A DNA stretch of 64,000 nt, from positions 34,949 to 98,948 of the forward strand of contig CAKRSV010000010.1 of assembly GCA_934401915.1 (NCBI GenBank), read 5' to 3'. The notes under the pieces were generated by a model. The model was not told where the DNA came from and made no database searches. It saw nothing but the letters and a program-made list of their open reading frames with translations. Of this stretch, positions 1-8,857 are shown in pieces. Positions within the stretch are counted from its first letter, which is position 1; every line of letters starts with the position of its first letter. This DNA is from an uncultured Lachnospiraceae bacterium (GTDB taxonomy: Bacteria; Bacillota; Clostridia; Lachnospirales; Lachnospiraceae). A program made the position numbers and the translations under genes.

Positions 1-2
1 GA

Positions 3-1403
3 GAGATCGCTTCCGTCACCACAAACACGATGGAGAGCCTTGGGGATGTGGCAACCCGCGTGGTCATGATGACAACGCAGGGAATCCTTGAGACAGGCAT
101 GATCATATTGATGCTTTTGTGGTTCGACTGGCGGATCGGCGTGGTCGCAGCCGTCGGCATGGCAGTCTTTTTCGGGGTAAACGCAATCATGCAGAGAGCC
201 GGAAAGAAGGAATCCGAGCAGAAGGTGGCGTGTGATACCGAGCTTGTAAATCAGATCATGGAGTACATTCAGGGCATTTCGGAGGTGAAGTCCTACAATC
301 TGATCGGAGCGCAGACAAAGCGCCTGAATGACGCGAACAACGCCTGTGTGAAGAGCAACGTAAAGATGGAGCTGGTGTTCATCCCGTTTATGTTCCTGCA
401 AAATTCGATCACAAAGATCACCGGCGCCGTCGTGATCGCGCTTTCCGCATATTTTTATATCAATGGCTCCATGAGCTTGATCTATGCGGTAGGTATGTCG
501 ATCTCTGCCTTTATGCTCTATGCAAGTCTGGAGGCGGCAGGCTCGTTCTCCTCGCTCCTGCACGCCGTGAGCGTGGGAGTGGATAAGGCGAACGCGATCC
601 TGGAGCTTGACACGATGGACATCGAGGGCAGAGAGATCCAGCCGCAGAACCACGACATCGAGCTGAAGAACATTTCGTTCTCCTACGACAAGAGAAAGAT
701 CATCGACGGGGTTTCGCTCTCGATCCCCGAGAAAACGACGACGGCGATCGTAGGGCCTTCCGGCGGAGGAAAAAGTACGCTGTGCAACCTGATCGCACGG
801 TTCTGGGATGTGGATTCCGGAGAGGTGACGCTGGGCGGCGTGAACGTCAAAGATTACAGCATGAACAGCCTTATGAGCAACTTTTCCTTTGTATTTCAGA
901 CGGTGTACCTGTTTGCGGATACCATTGAAAACAATATCCGCTTCGGACGCCCGGATGCGACCCGCGAGGAAGTTATCGAGGCGGCGAAGAAGGCGTGCTG
1001 CCATGACTTTATCAGCCAGCTTCCGGATGGTTACGACACCGTGATCGGGGAGGGAGGAGCGACCCTGTCCGGCGGAGAGAAGCAGAGGATCTCCATCGCG
1101 CGCGCCATCATGAAGGATTCGCCGATCATCATCCTGGATGAGGCGACGGCGAACGTGGATCCCGAAAATGAAAAGGAACTGGTCGAGGCGGTCGATGCGC
1201 TGACCAGGGAAAAGACCATCATTATGATCGCGCACCGTCTAAAGACGGTCAGAAACGCCGATCAGATCGTGGTCGTTGACCGCGGACAGATCGCGCAGAA
1301 GGGAACCCATGACGAGCTTATGAAGCAGGAGGGAATCTACCGAAGATTTATCGATTCCAGAGAGCAGGCGGTAAGCTGGAAGATCGCGCATGAAAAAGCA
1401 TAA
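3..1403 (+). CDS. ABC half-transporter, membrane plus ATPase domains (5' end outside window)
   Basis: Type IV (exporter-fold) ABC half-transporter. The reading frame is open from base 3, so the true start lies upstream and the first membrane helices are missing. The visible part has several membrane segments, then an ATPase domain with Walker A GPSGGGKST (about nt 751-777), signature LSGGEKQR (about 1065-1088) and Walker B IIILDEATA (about 1126-1152). The protein ends in a short tail containing SWKI, also present in the two related transporters at 2289 and 4069. Such proteins work as heterodimers; the partner is probably the gene just upstream. The family includes drug exporters and IrtAB/YbtPQ-like siderophore importers, and iron is suggested only by the box at 2240. 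A terminator follows directly. Confidence 0.9.
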   Translation, partial: EIASVTTNTMESLGDVATRVVMMTTQGILETGMIILMLLWFDWRIGVVAAVGMAVFFGVNAIMQRAGKKESEQKVACDTELVNQIMEYIQGISEVKSYNLIGAQTKRLNDANNACVKSNVKMELVFIPFMFLQNSITKITGAVVIALSAYFYINGSMSLIYAVGMSISAFMLYASLEAAGSFSSLLHAVSVGVDKANAILELDTMDIEGREIQPQNHDIELKNISFSYDKRKIIDGVSLSIPEKTTTAIVGPSGGGKSTLCNLIARFWDVDSGEVTLGGVNVKDYSMNSLMSNFSFVFQTVYLFADTIENNIRFGRPDATREEVIEAAKKACCHDFISQLPDGYDTVIGEGGATLSGGEKQRISIARAIMKDSPIIILDEATANVDPENEKELVEAVDALTREKTIIMIAHRLKTVRNADQIVVVDRGQIAQKGTHDELMKQEGIYRRFIDSREQAVSWKIAHEKA

Positions 1404-1428
1404 GTAAATAAAAGAACTGAGAAGAAGG

Positions 1429-1469
1429 ATACCGGTATGCTGTGAAAAACAGGATGCCGGTATTTTTTG
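1429..1469 (+). terminator. Rho-independent terminator
   Basis: ATACCGG pairs with CCGGTAT (1457-1463) and a run of six T follows. It ends the transcript of the first ABC gene and separates it from the tetR promoter. Confidence 0.8.
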
Positions 1470-1481
1470 TCATTCTTTTGG

Positions 1482-1540
1482 TTGACAAACAAAAAAGGGA
1501 ATGATAATTTAATAGTAGCACTATCAATAGTAGAACTATT
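1482..1540 (+). promoter_or_regulatory. tetR promoter with two tandem palindromic operators
   Basis: TTGACA (1482-1487) and TAATTT (1505-1510) are 17 bp apart. Just downstream are two perfect inverted repeats: ATAGT-AGC-ACTAT (1512-1524) and AATAGT-AGA-ACTATT (1526-1540), with centres 15 bp apart. Their position over the transcription start suits autorepression by the TetR protein encoded at 1559. The binding protein is inferred. Confidence 0.75.
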
Positions 1541-1558
1541 AAAGAGAGGAGAGACAAG

Positions 1559-2185
1559 ATGGCAAAGGCGGACAAAAGTCTGGATCCTAAGATCATAGCG
1601 GCCGCAAAAGATGAGTTTCTGGAGAAGGGGTATGAAAAGGCCTCCACCAACGCGATCTGTCAGAAGGCGGGAATCACCTGGGGAGCGCTCAAGAACCGGT
1701 ATTCTGACAAGGACGGTCTGTTCTGCGCGCTGGTCAGTCCGGCGGCGGAGGAGTTTAAGGAAATGCTCAGAGGGGCAAACGATTCCTTTCACGAACAGAC
1801 ACAGGAGGAGCAGGAGCGTTCTGCCCTGCATAGCGACAGAGACGGAGAGTTCTTTGTCAATTATGTGTACGATCACTTTGGAGTATTCCGGCTGCTTCTG
1901 GCGTGCGCCGGGGGCTCGTCGTATGAAAATTACATGGATGAGCTCGTCTCGATCATAGAGGCGTCAACGATCCGTTTTATGAAAGAAACCGGGCACCGGG
2001 CGGTGATCAACGGTCGGACTGCGGGGGAGAAGACGATCCATATTTTGATCAGCTCGTATCTGTACGGTCTGTTCGAGCCGGTCATGCACAACATGACAAA
2101 GGCAGAGGCGGTCGTCTACGTGGAAGAGCTGAAATATTTCTTTGATGTCGGCTGGGCGGACATTCTGAAGATCAGTCAGTCGTAA
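1559..2185 (+). CDS. TetR/AcrR-family transcriptional regulator
   Basis: DNA-binding repressor of the TetR family, 208 residues, the usual length. Residues about 10-56 form the helix-turn-helix (ITWGALKNRYSDKDGL is the recognition-helix region). The rest is an all-helical ligand domain too variable to name a ligand. The start is fixed by a GAGAGGAGAG ribosome site just upstream. It sits between two ABC transporter units and has two palindromes at its own promoter, so it probably represses itself and one or both transporters. A truncated relative with a similar N-terminal half is at 51353. Confidence 0.9.
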   Translation: MAKADKSLDPKIIAAAKDEFLEKGYEKASTNAICQKAGITWGALKNRYSDKDGLFCALVSPAAEEFKEMLRGANDSFHEQTQEEQERSALHSDRDGEFFVNYVYDHFGVFRLLLACAGGSSYENYMDELVSIIEASTIRFMKETGHRAVINGRTAGEKTIHILISSYLYGLFEPVMHNMTKAEAVVYVEELKYFFDVGWADILKISQS

Positions 2186-2196
2186 GACGAGACAGG

Positions 2197-2230
2197 GTAA
2201 CTGTCTGCTGGCGGGCAGTTACTTATTTTC
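2197..2230 (+). terminator. Terminator after tetR
   Basis: GTAACTG (2197-2203) pairs with CAGTTAC (2216-2222), followed by TTATTTTC. The T run is interrupted, so termination may be partial. Confidence 0.55.
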
Positions 2231-2239
2231 TGACACCAA

Positions 2240-2255
2240 GTTAGACACAACTAAC
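2240..2255 (+). promoter_or_regulatory. GTTAG-N6-CTAAC dyad, candidate iron-regulator box
   Basis: Perfect 5-bp inverted repeat, GTTAG-ACACAA-CTAAC, 33 bp before the start of the ABC gene at 2289. The same GTTAG-N6-CTAAC core lies at the centre of the palindrome before feoA (14696-14711). It resembles boxes of DtxR/IdeR-type metalloregulators; the assignment is inferred from the feo link. Confidence 0.5.
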
Positions 2256-2288
2256 AGAAAGCAAGGAATTTGCGGAACGGAGAACACA

Positions 2289-4097
2289 ATGAATGATACA
2301 GCAGTGGTATTTAAAAAGTTATTTCGCTACGCGGGTGCGTTTCGTATCACGATCCTGCTGTCTGCGGTCCTCGCAGCAGCAGCGGCGGTGATCAATCTCA
2401 GGGCGTACATCTGCGTATATGGCGTGGCAAAGGTTCTGATAGGATCCGGGGGCGATTTTGGCGCGGTGGATCCGGCGGAACTTTCCGGTCTTGGCATGCA
2501 GGCCGTCCTCTACGTGGGGATGGGATTTGGCGTCTATGGGATGGCGCTTCTGTGCTCCCATATCAGCGCGTACCATACGGTCGCCAAAGTGAGGATCCGG
2601 ATGATCGATTATCTGGGCGAGCTTCCGCTTGGTTATCACCTCCGGCATCCGAGCGGGGTGCTGCGCAAGATCATCGAGAAAAACACCGACAACCTTGAGA
2701 TCCTGATCGCGCATCATATCCCGGACTACGTACAGTCGGCTGTTTTGCCGGTCGCATTTCTGGTATTTATGTTCCAGTACGACTGGAGGCTGTCCGTGGT
2801 CTGCCTGATCCCGATCGTCATCGGATTTCTTTTTCTGGCATCCATGCTCAAGGGGGAGAGCGAGGGCTTTGTAAAGCAGGTACAGACGGCGGGAGAAAAT
2901 ATCGGAAACGCGGCGACAGAGTATGTCCGCGGGATCTCGGTCGTAAAGACCTTCGGGCAGACGGCGGATTCCTTTCACCGATACCGGAAAGCTGTGAGGG
3001 ATTATGCCGATTTTATGACGAAGTATTCCTTTTCCATGGAAAATGCGTTCAGCGCGTACACGACGATCATCAATGCGGTGTTTTTCTTTTTGATCCCGGG
3101 AGGTATCCTTTTGTATAACGCGGGGCACAGCGTGGAAAAGACGGTTATGACCTTTGCCTTCTTTGCCGTGCTGATCCCGCTTGTGGCGTCGATCCTCATG
3201 AAGCTGATGCACAGCTCCTCCAATCTGATGCTGGCGAAAGCTTCGCTGGACGCCGTGGAAAAGATACTGACGGAGCAGCCGCTGCCGGAACCGGAACAGC
3301 CGAAGACGCCGGAAAATCTCAGGATTGAGCTGAAAGAGGTGTCCTTTTGCTATGAGGATGGCGTGAAAGCGCTGGATCAGGTATCCCTGTCGATCGAGCC
3401 GGGGACAGTGACCGCGCTGGTCGGAGAGTCCGGCGGCGGAAAGAGCACGATCGCAAGCCTGATCGCACGTTTCTTTGACGTCACGGAAGGATCGGTTACC
3501 GTCGGCGGCGTGGATCTTCGGGAAATGAGTTACTGGGACTGGATGAGTAAGGTGAGCGTCGTGTTTCAGGACACAAGCCTTTTCAAGATGTCGATCGCAC
3601 AGAATGTCGCCATGTACCGCCCGGATGCGACGAGAGAGGAGATCGCACGCGCGTTAAAGCTGGCACAGTGTGAGGACATTCTGGAGAAGATGCCGGAGGG
3701 GATGGATACGGTCATCGGGACGAAGGGCGTGTATCTGTCCGGCGGGGAGATGCAGAGGATCGCTTTGGCGCGTGCGATCCTGAAGGACGCGCCGGTAGTT
3801 ATCCTGGACGAGGCGACCGCCTTTGCGGATGCGGAAAACGAATATCTGATCCAGAAGGCGCTCAGTACGCTGCTGAAAGGAAAGACCGTGCTGATGATCG
3901 CGCACCGGCTGCAGACCATCACAGACGCGGATCAGATCCTTGTCGTCGAGAAGGGAAAGATCGCCGAGCGGGGCACGCATGAAGAGCTGATAGCAAAAGG
4001 AGGCGTCTACGCGCGGATGTATCAGGAATACGAGAGCAGCGTCTCATGGAAGATAGGAGGAATAAGGAATGTTTCAGCGAATATTTCATTTGAGTAA
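2289..4097 (+). CDS. ABC half-transporter, first of a heterodimeric pair
   Basis: 602-residue protein with about six N-terminal membrane helices (to about residue 330) followed by an ATPase domain: Walker A GESGGGKST near residue 379, signature LSGGEMQR near 483 and Walker B VVILDEATAFADAENE near 504. The C-terminal part carries the SWKI tail motif, followed by a short extension that overlaps the next gene. The 3' end overlaps the start at 4069 by 29 bp, which indicates translational coupling to a partner subunit. The candidate iron box at 2240 lies upstream. Substrate is not determined; IrtAB/YbtPQ-like siderophore import and general drug export are both possible. Confidence 0.9.
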   Translation: MNDTAVVFKKLFRYAGAFRITILLSAVLAAAAAVINLRAYICVYGVAKVLIGSGGDFGAVDPAELSGLGMQAVLYVGMGFGVYGMALLCSHISAYHTVAKVRIRMIDYLGELPLGYHLRHPSGVLRKIIEKNTDNLEILIAHHIPDYVQSAVLPVAFLVFMFQYDWRLSVVCLIPIVIGFLFLASMLKGESEGFVKQVQTAGENIGNAATEYVRGISVVKTFGQTADSFHRYRKAVRDYADFMTKYSFSMENAFSAYTTIINAVFFFLIPGGILLYNAGHSVEKTVMTFAFFAVLIPLVASILMKLMHSSSNLMLAKASLDAVEKILTEQPLPEPEQPKTPENLRIELKEVSFCYEDGVKALDQVSLSIEPGTVTALVGESGGGKSTIASLIARFFDVTEGSVTVGGVDLREMSYWDWMSKVSVVFQDTSLFKMSIAQNVAMYRPDATREEIARALKLAQCEDILEKMPEGMDTVIGTKGVYLSGGEMQRIALARAILKDAPVVILDEATAFADAENEYLIQKALSTLLKGKTVLMIAHRLQTITDADQILVVEKGKIAERGTHEELIAKGGVYARMYQEYESSVSWKIGGIRNVSANISFE

Positions 4098-5802
4098 GGA
4101 AGGGAGCAGAGCCATTAGGAAAGCCTCCGTATGGCTTGCGCTTTTTCATCTTGCCACATTTTTGCCCGTGATCCCTCTCGCAGCGGTGAGCGAACAGATG
4201 ATGCGGTATCTGTTTGAGGGAGGGCAGCATAAGATCGCGCTCCTCCCTTATATGGCGGCGCTGCTGGTTATCGTCTTTCTCATGTTTGTGGCATACAAGT
4301 TTGCTTATCACAAGGAATATCTGACCTCCGGGGAGGAGGAGTATCAGCTCCGCATGGAGCTGGCGGACAAACTGAGACGGCTTCCGCTTTCCTTCTTCGG
4401 AAGAAGGGAGCTGAGCGACTTAACCTCCGTGATCATGGATGACGTACAGACGGTATCGCATGTGCTGTCCCAGTCGGCGGCGGAGCTTCTGAGCGGATTT
4501 CTGAGCGGCTTTGCGGCGCTTTTTCTGCTGGCGGTTTACGATATCCGGCTTGCGGGATGCCTCGCGGCGTGCCTGCCGGTCGCGGTGCTCGCCATGGCGC
4601 TGTCCAGAAGGATCTCCGCGAAAACCAACCGCAGGAACCGCGAAAAGAAGCTGGAGGTCAGCGACGGGGTGCAGGAATATCTGGAAAATATAAAGCTGCT
4701 GCGGACGACTAGACGGATCGTCGAGTATCAGGAGCGGCTTGCAAAGAAGATCAAAAAGCTGATCCCGGGACAGGTGCTCTACGAACTGCTGGCGGGACTC
4801 AGCATTTCCATCTCCTACAACGCGATGCGTGTCGGGCTTGGACTTGTCATCATTTATGGAGCGCGGCTGCTTGTCGCAGGGGAGATCACACTGTTTAAAT
4901 TTCTCGTCTTTTTATATGCGGCGGTGCGGATCTATGAGCCGTTCACCAGCGCGTGCGAGCATCTCGGTGATTTCATCGCGTCGCTTGTCAGCGCGGGAAG
5001 AGTCAATGCGCTTCTCGCCGAGGAAGAGCAGACCGGCGCAGAGGTAAAGCCGGAGCGGTTCAACATTGAATTCGACCATGTGGACTTTGCCTACAACGAG
5101 GAAAAGGTGCTGAAAAATGTTTCCTTTGTGGCAAAACAGGGTGAGATCACCGCTCTGGTTGGACCGTCCGGCTCCGGCAAGAGTACGCTTACCAGACTGG
5201 CGGCAAGGTTCTGGGACGCAGGGGCAGGAAGAGTGCTGGTCGGAGGAAAGGATATCCGGGGCATAGCGCCGGAAAAGCTGTTGGAGAATTATTCCATCGT
5301 TTTTCAGGACGTTGTGCTGTTCAACGACACGATATACAACAATATACGGATCGGAAAGGCAGACGCGACGAAGGAGGAGGTATACCGTGCGGCGCGGCTG
5401 GCCGCCTGCGACGAGTTTATCGAAAGGCTGCCGGAGGGGTACGATACGGTCATCGGTGAAAATGGCAAGACCCTTTCCGGTGGGGAGAGGCAGAGACTGT
5501 CGATCGCGCGTGCCTTTTTGAAGGATGCGCCCGTGATCCTGTTGGATGAAAGCACGGCGAGCATCGATCCGGAAAACGAGACGAAGATCCAGCAGGCGAT
5601 CGGAAGGCTGATCGAGAATAAGACGGTACTCATCATAGCGCATAAGCTGCGCTCGATCGCAGACTGCGACAAGATCGTGGTCCTGAACGAGGGAAAGGTG
5701 GTGGAAGAAGGCACGCACCGGCAGCTTCTGGACAGAAAGGGACTGTATCACAAGCTGTACTATCTGCAGCGCGAAAGCCTTGCGTGGAAGATCAAAGCAT
5801 AA
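4069..5802 (+). CDS. ABC half-transporter, second of a heterodimeric pair
   Basis: 577 residues with the same layout as its neighbour: membrane domain to about residue 310, Walker A GPSGSGKST near 366, signature LSGGERQR near 471 and Walker B VILLDESTASIDPENE near 491. It ends in ESLAWKIKA, the tail motif shared by all three ABC proteins here. The start is supported by an AGGAGG site at about 4056 inside the end of the preceding gene. The two proteins most likely form one transporter. Both ATPase sites keep the Walker B glutamate (DEAT/DEST), so neither is obviously degenerate. Confidence 0.9.
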   Translation: MFQRIFHLSKEGSRAIRKASVWLALFHLATFLPVIPLAAVSEQMMRYLFEGGQHKIALLPYMAALLVIVFLMFVAYKFAYHKEYLTSGEEEYQLRMELADKLRRLPLSFFGRRELSDLTSVIMDDVQTVSHVLSQSAAELLSGFLSGFAALFLLAVYDIRLAGCLAACLPVAVLAMALSRRISAKTNRRNREKKLEVSDGVQEYLENIKLLRTTRRIVEYQERLAKKIKKLIPGQVLYELLAGLSISISYNAMRVGLGLVIIYGARLLVAGEITLFKFLVFLYAAVRIYEPFTSACEHLGDFIASLVSAGRVNALLAEEEQTGAEVKPERFNIEFDHVDFAYNEEKVLKNVSFVAKQGEITALVGPSGSGKSTLTRLAARFWDAGAGRVLVGGKDIRGIAPEKLLENYSIVFQDVVLFNDTIYNNIRIGKADATKEEVYRAARLAACDEFIERLPEGYDTVIGENGKTLSGGERQRLSIARAFLKDAPVILLDESTASIDPENETKIQQAIGRLIENKTVLIIAHKLRSIADCDKIVVLNEGKVVEEGTHRQLLDRKGLYHKLYYLQRESLAWKIKA

Positions 5803-5815
5803 AAGGGAAGAGGGA

Positions 5816-5849
5816 GGTCTGCAGCGGGAAAGCGGCAGATCTTCTTTTG
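5816..5849 (+). terminator. Probable terminator after the ABC pair
   Basis: GGTCTGC and GCAGATC form an imperfect stem around a GGGAAA loop, followed by TTCTTTTG. Confidence 0.5.
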
Positions 5850-5874
5850 CAATTAGGAGGGGATGTGGTAAACT
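5847..5874 (+). promoter_or_regulatory. Possible promoter for the phosphatase gene
   Basis: TTGCAA (5847-5852) and TAAACT (5869-5874) are separated by 16 bp. The match is modest and partly overlaps the terminator before it. Confidence 0.3.
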
Positions 5875-5951
5875 ATAAGAACGGATCTTTTGCAGACGGA
5901 TAGGGAACAGACGCCATGTACAGAAGGCGGAGACAGGGGAGGCTTTGGCAG

Positions 5952-6500
5952 ATGCTGTATATTATGAGACACGGAAAGACGCAGTGGAATGAACTGCATA
6001 AGCTGCAAGGACATACGGATATTCCATTGAACGAGGAAGGGCGGCAGATGGCAGAGCGGGCAAGGCAGCAGTACCGTGACATCCCGATCGACGTCTGTTA
6101 CTGTTCCCCTCTGAGCCGGGCGAGAGAAACGGCTGAGATCGTGCTGCGCGGCAGGGAGATTCCCATCGTGTGCGACGATCGGCTGATCGAGATGGGATTT
6201 GGCGTGTATGAGGGGATGCAGAACTGCTTCCGGGACCCGGACAATCCGATCCGCGCGCTCTTTAAGGATCCGGCGCACTACGTGACAGTGGAAGGCGGCG
6301 AGAGCTTTCAGGAGCTCTACGAGCGAACCGGGGCGTTCCTGCGGGAGGTGGCAGAGCCGGAGCTGAGAGCCGGAAAAGATATTCTGATCGTCGGCCACGG
6401 TGCGATGAACTCAAGCATCCTCTGTCAGGTCAGAAAGATTCCGCTCGAGCATTTTTGGGACGCAGGGATCGAGAATTGCAAGCTGGTGCAGCTCATCTAG
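5952..6500 (+). CDS. Histidine phosphatase family protein (phosphoglycerate mutase-like)
   Basis: About 182 residues. The N-terminal MLYIMRHGKT carries the RHG motif whose histidine is phosphorylated during catalysis. A second conserved histidine is in VGHGAMN near the C-terminus, and the acidic motif LIEMGFGVYEGM lies between. This is the cytosolic broad-specificity phosphatase branch (GpmB/CobC/PhoE-like), and the substrate cannot be read from sequence. I chose the ATG at 5952 because GGGGAGG ends 8-9 bases upstream. An in-frame ATG at 5916 has no ribosome site and would add twelve basic residues ahead of the first beta strand. Confidence 0.85.
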   Translation: MLYIMRHGKTQWNELHKLQGHTDIPLNEEGRQMAERARQQYRDIPIDVCYCSPLSRARETAEIVLRGREIPIVCDDRLIEMGFGVYEGMQNCFRDPDNPIRALFKDPAHYVTVEGGESFQELYERTGAFLREVAEPELRAGKDILIVGHGAMNSSILCQVRKIPLEHFWDAGIENCKLVQLI

Positions 6501-6545
6501 GAAAGCGGTGCCGGGACAGAAAACGGTAAGGATAAGAGGAAGAAC

Positions 6546-7097
6546 ATGGATACGAAGATCATCTTTTTTGATATAGACGGAACGCTTATTGATATGAAGA
6601 AAAAGCAGATCACGGAGAGGATGCTGGATACGCTCAGAAGACTGAGGGAGCGCGGTATCCTTCTCGCGATCGCGACGGGGCGTGCACCGGTGGCGCTGCC
6701 GCACTTTGAAGGGATCGATTTTGATGTGATGCTCACCTTCAACGGCTCGTACTGCTTTGCCGGGGAGGAGACGATTTACAGCAACTGTCTGCAGCCGGAG
6801 GATATAGAAACGATCCGGAGAAACGCGGCGGCGATGAACCGGCCGATCGCCGTAGCCACAAAGAACCGGATGGCGGCGAGCGGAACAGAGCCGGATCTGG
6901 AGTATTATCACCTAGACCGGTCGCAGGCGATGGCGTTCGGGGACGGAAACAACGATATCGAAATGCTGGAGGCCGTCGGGACCGGCGTCGCCATGGCGAA
7001 TGGATCCGAGGATCTCAAGGCGGTGGCGGATGAGATCTGCGGCGATGTGACAGAGGACGGAATTTATCACTACTGCCTGCAAAAAGGGCTTATCTAG
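6546..7097 (+). pseudogene. HAD-IIB (Cof-type) hydrolase with the cap domain deleted in frame
   Basis: 183 residues against about 260 for Cof-type sugar-phosphate phosphatases. Motif I (D9-I-D11-G-T) and motif II (T44 in ATGRAP) are intact, and motif IV (GDGNND, 132-137) is intact. Between residues about 120 and 125 the sequence jumps from the early cap region to just before motif IV. Most of the cap and the conserved motif III lysine are therefore missing, although the frame is open. Without the lysine and cap it should be inactive or strongly altered. The adjacent MATE gene is also eroded, so this is a decaying stretch. Confidence 0.7.
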
Positions 7098-7134
7098 GCG
7101 GGCAGATTCAGAAGATGGCAGGGAAAACAGGGAT

Positions 7135-7897
7135 ATGAAAAGCAGGAGAGGATCACAGAAAAATATCACCGCAGAACTGGAGAATGGGAAGATACTGCTC
7201 CTGATCGTCTGGCTTTCAATTCCGGCGGTGATCGCCCAGCTGATCACCTTTTTGTATAATATCGTGGATCGAATGTATGTCGCCAGAATGGACGGAGACG
7301 GGATGGATGCGCTGGCGGCTGTGATCAATATCGTTCTGGATCCCATCTTTATCTTTCGGCTGGAGATGGGCGTGCGCGGATCCAGTCTCGCGACCGTGTT
7401 GTCGCAGTTTTGCTCCTGCCTGTGTGTGTGCCTGTTTTTCTTTACAAAAAAGAGCCTGTTCCGCTTCCGTATCCGGCACCACTCTTGCCTTTTTCTTCTG
7501 TATTGTCACCTGGTCCGTCTCGCTTGCCGTGCCGGAGATGTACGCACATCTTTTCGCAGCCAGCGAAGAAGTGACGCTTATCGTGAAAAAGTTTTGTCCC
7601 TTCTTTTTGATGGGTTCGATCATGTTCTTTGTCCAGATGACGCTGCAAAATGTCAATATTGCGCTCGGGCAGGCGAGGTCGGCGCTCCTTCTTGCCGTGA
7701 ACCGCAAGGTAGTGATACTGATCCCGCTCTGCTTTATGCTGACGGATAAGCTGGGATACCGGGGCGTCTATCTGTCTGAGGGGATCGCGGATCTTGTTGC
7801 GGGGATCATCACATCCGCCGTGATCTTTACCTCCTTTCCGCGGATTTTCCAGAAGCGGGCGGAGCTGGTCCGGGCAATGGAAAGACAGGGAAATTGA
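7135..7897 (+). pseudogene. MATE-family efflux pump remnant, deleted and frameshifted
   Basis: Pieces of a multidrug/toxin extrusion (MATE) transporter, normally about 440-460 residues. Frame 1 from 7135 encodes the N-terminus (VWLSIPAVIAQLITFLYNIVDRMYV). It then jumps, with roughly 100 residues missing, to a mid-protein segment (INIVLDPIFIF, GVRGSSLATV). After about 7460 homology continues in the other frame, to 7897, with C-terminal MATE segments (MTLQNVNIALGQARSALLLAV and a following helix). At least two deletions plus one frameshift make it non-functional. Confidence 0.8.
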
Positions 7898-7933
7898 CGG
7901 AATTGCCCGGATAGGGTAGAATAACAGAATACA

Positions 7934-7949
7934 GTTAGACACAACTTGC
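7934..7949 (+). promoter_or_regulatory. Degenerate copy of the GTTAG box
   Basis: AGTTAGACACAACT here is identical to the stretch at 2239, but the right arm is CTTGC instead of CTAAC. It lies just before the ribosome site of the gene at 7960. It may be a relic or a weak operator. Confidence 0.3.
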
Positions 7950-7959
7950 CGGAGGACGC

Positions 7960-8553
7960 GTGGAGAATCGCATGAGCATGAATTACGCCTATGTAGGGCT
8001 GTCGGATACGAAGATCTTCTGGTCGTCGTTTCTTGGATTTCTGGGAATTACGCTGGAAGCGTTAAGCTACTTTGGAATCTACTGGCTCATGGCGGAGAGA
8101 TCGCCGAGATATGCCCATAACTACCAGACAGGAATCCTCGGATATATGATGTTTGCAGCCTGCGGTATTCATGTGATGATGCTTGCCTCCCTGTTTGTCT
8201 ATAAGCATCTGATGCTGCTGACCGGAGATTATGAGAGCACGATCGCCCTTATGATGCGGTTTGCAAAGTATTTCCTGCTGCCTACCTTTGTGATTTTTGT
8301 GATCTTCTTCGGGATATTCTGCGGGACGCAGATAGCGGCGTTTGCAAAGGGATACACACCTTATCCGAAATGGTGCTGGATCTTCAACGGTCTGGTCGGC
8401 ATGATACTGGTGCTGGTGATAACGGCATTTGGTCGCAGCGCGTTTGTAAACGCACTTCGTGCAGGCTATATGAGCCTTGGAAATGTCTGGATGTTTGCGG
8501 GACTTCTCATTACCATGAAGAAGGCAGAAGGAGCGGGAGAAAGTGCGGAGTGA
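7960..8553 (+). CDS. Integral membrane protein, DUF6796-like
   Basis: 197 residues with about five hydrophobic segments (FLGITLEALSYFGIYWLM, GYMMFAACGIHVMMLASLFV, YFLLPTFVIFVIFFGIFC, WIFNGLVGMILVLVITAF and a final one). I recognise it tentatively as a DUF6796-type membrane protein from the LSDTKIFWSSFLGFLG opening. No catalytic residues are evident and the function is unknown. The start is uncertain: GTG at 7960 lies 4 bases after GGAGG, while ATG codons at 7972 and 7978 are also in frame. A clear terminator follows. Confidence 0.7.
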   Translation: MENRMSMNYAYVGLSDTKIFWSSFLGFLGITLEALSYFGIYWLMAERSPRYAHNYQTGILGYMMFAACGIHVMMLASLFVYKHLMLLTGDYESTIALMMRFAKYFLLPTFVIFVIFFGIFCGTQIAAFAKGYTPYPKWCWIFNGLVGMILVLVITAFGRSAFVNALRAGYMSLGNVWMFAGLLITMKKAEGAGESAE

Positions 8554-8622
8554 GAGAGCAATGCACTCTGCGGAAAGGCAGATACCCGGATAATGCGGGT
8601 ACATAAGGTTATCAGAAAATAA

Positions 8623-8662
8623 AACTCAGCCGGTTGCAGATAGCTGGCTGAGTTATTTTGTT
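8623..8662 (+). terminator. Rho-independent terminator
   Basis: AACTCAGCC (8623-8631) pairs with GGCTGAGTT (8646-8654), followed by ATTTTGTT. Confidence 0.8.
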
Positions 8663-8857
8663 ATGGCGGCGAAGAAATGCATGCACTGGTGGATGTGCAT
8701 TTGACGACCGCTGATCAGAGCGAGATTCGCAAAGTGTATCTCGTCTCTGTTAAGTTGTTGCTACAGGAAGAAAAAATATTTGGGGTAGATATCTTATTCA
8801 TAGTCTGTCATAATCATTGATAGCGAAAAGGGTAAAAAGAAAGAAAAGGGAGAGGGC
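8663..8857. other. Intergenic stretch, little content
   Basis: A 47-codon frame (8677-8820, MHALVDVHLTTADQSEIRK...) is open but has no ribosome site and no family I recognise; it may be a gene relic. CATAAT at about 8809 could be a -10 element for the gene at 8858, but no good -35 is seen. Confidence 0.3.

Noticed and set aside
2319..3212. 297-codon minus-strand frame
   Set aside because: Antisense shadow of the ABC transporter membrane domain; basic, low-complexity composition without motifs.
5916..5951. Upstream start for the histidine phosphatase
   Set aside because: No ribosome site and the added residues do not belong to the family fold; the ATG at 5952 has GGGGAGG.
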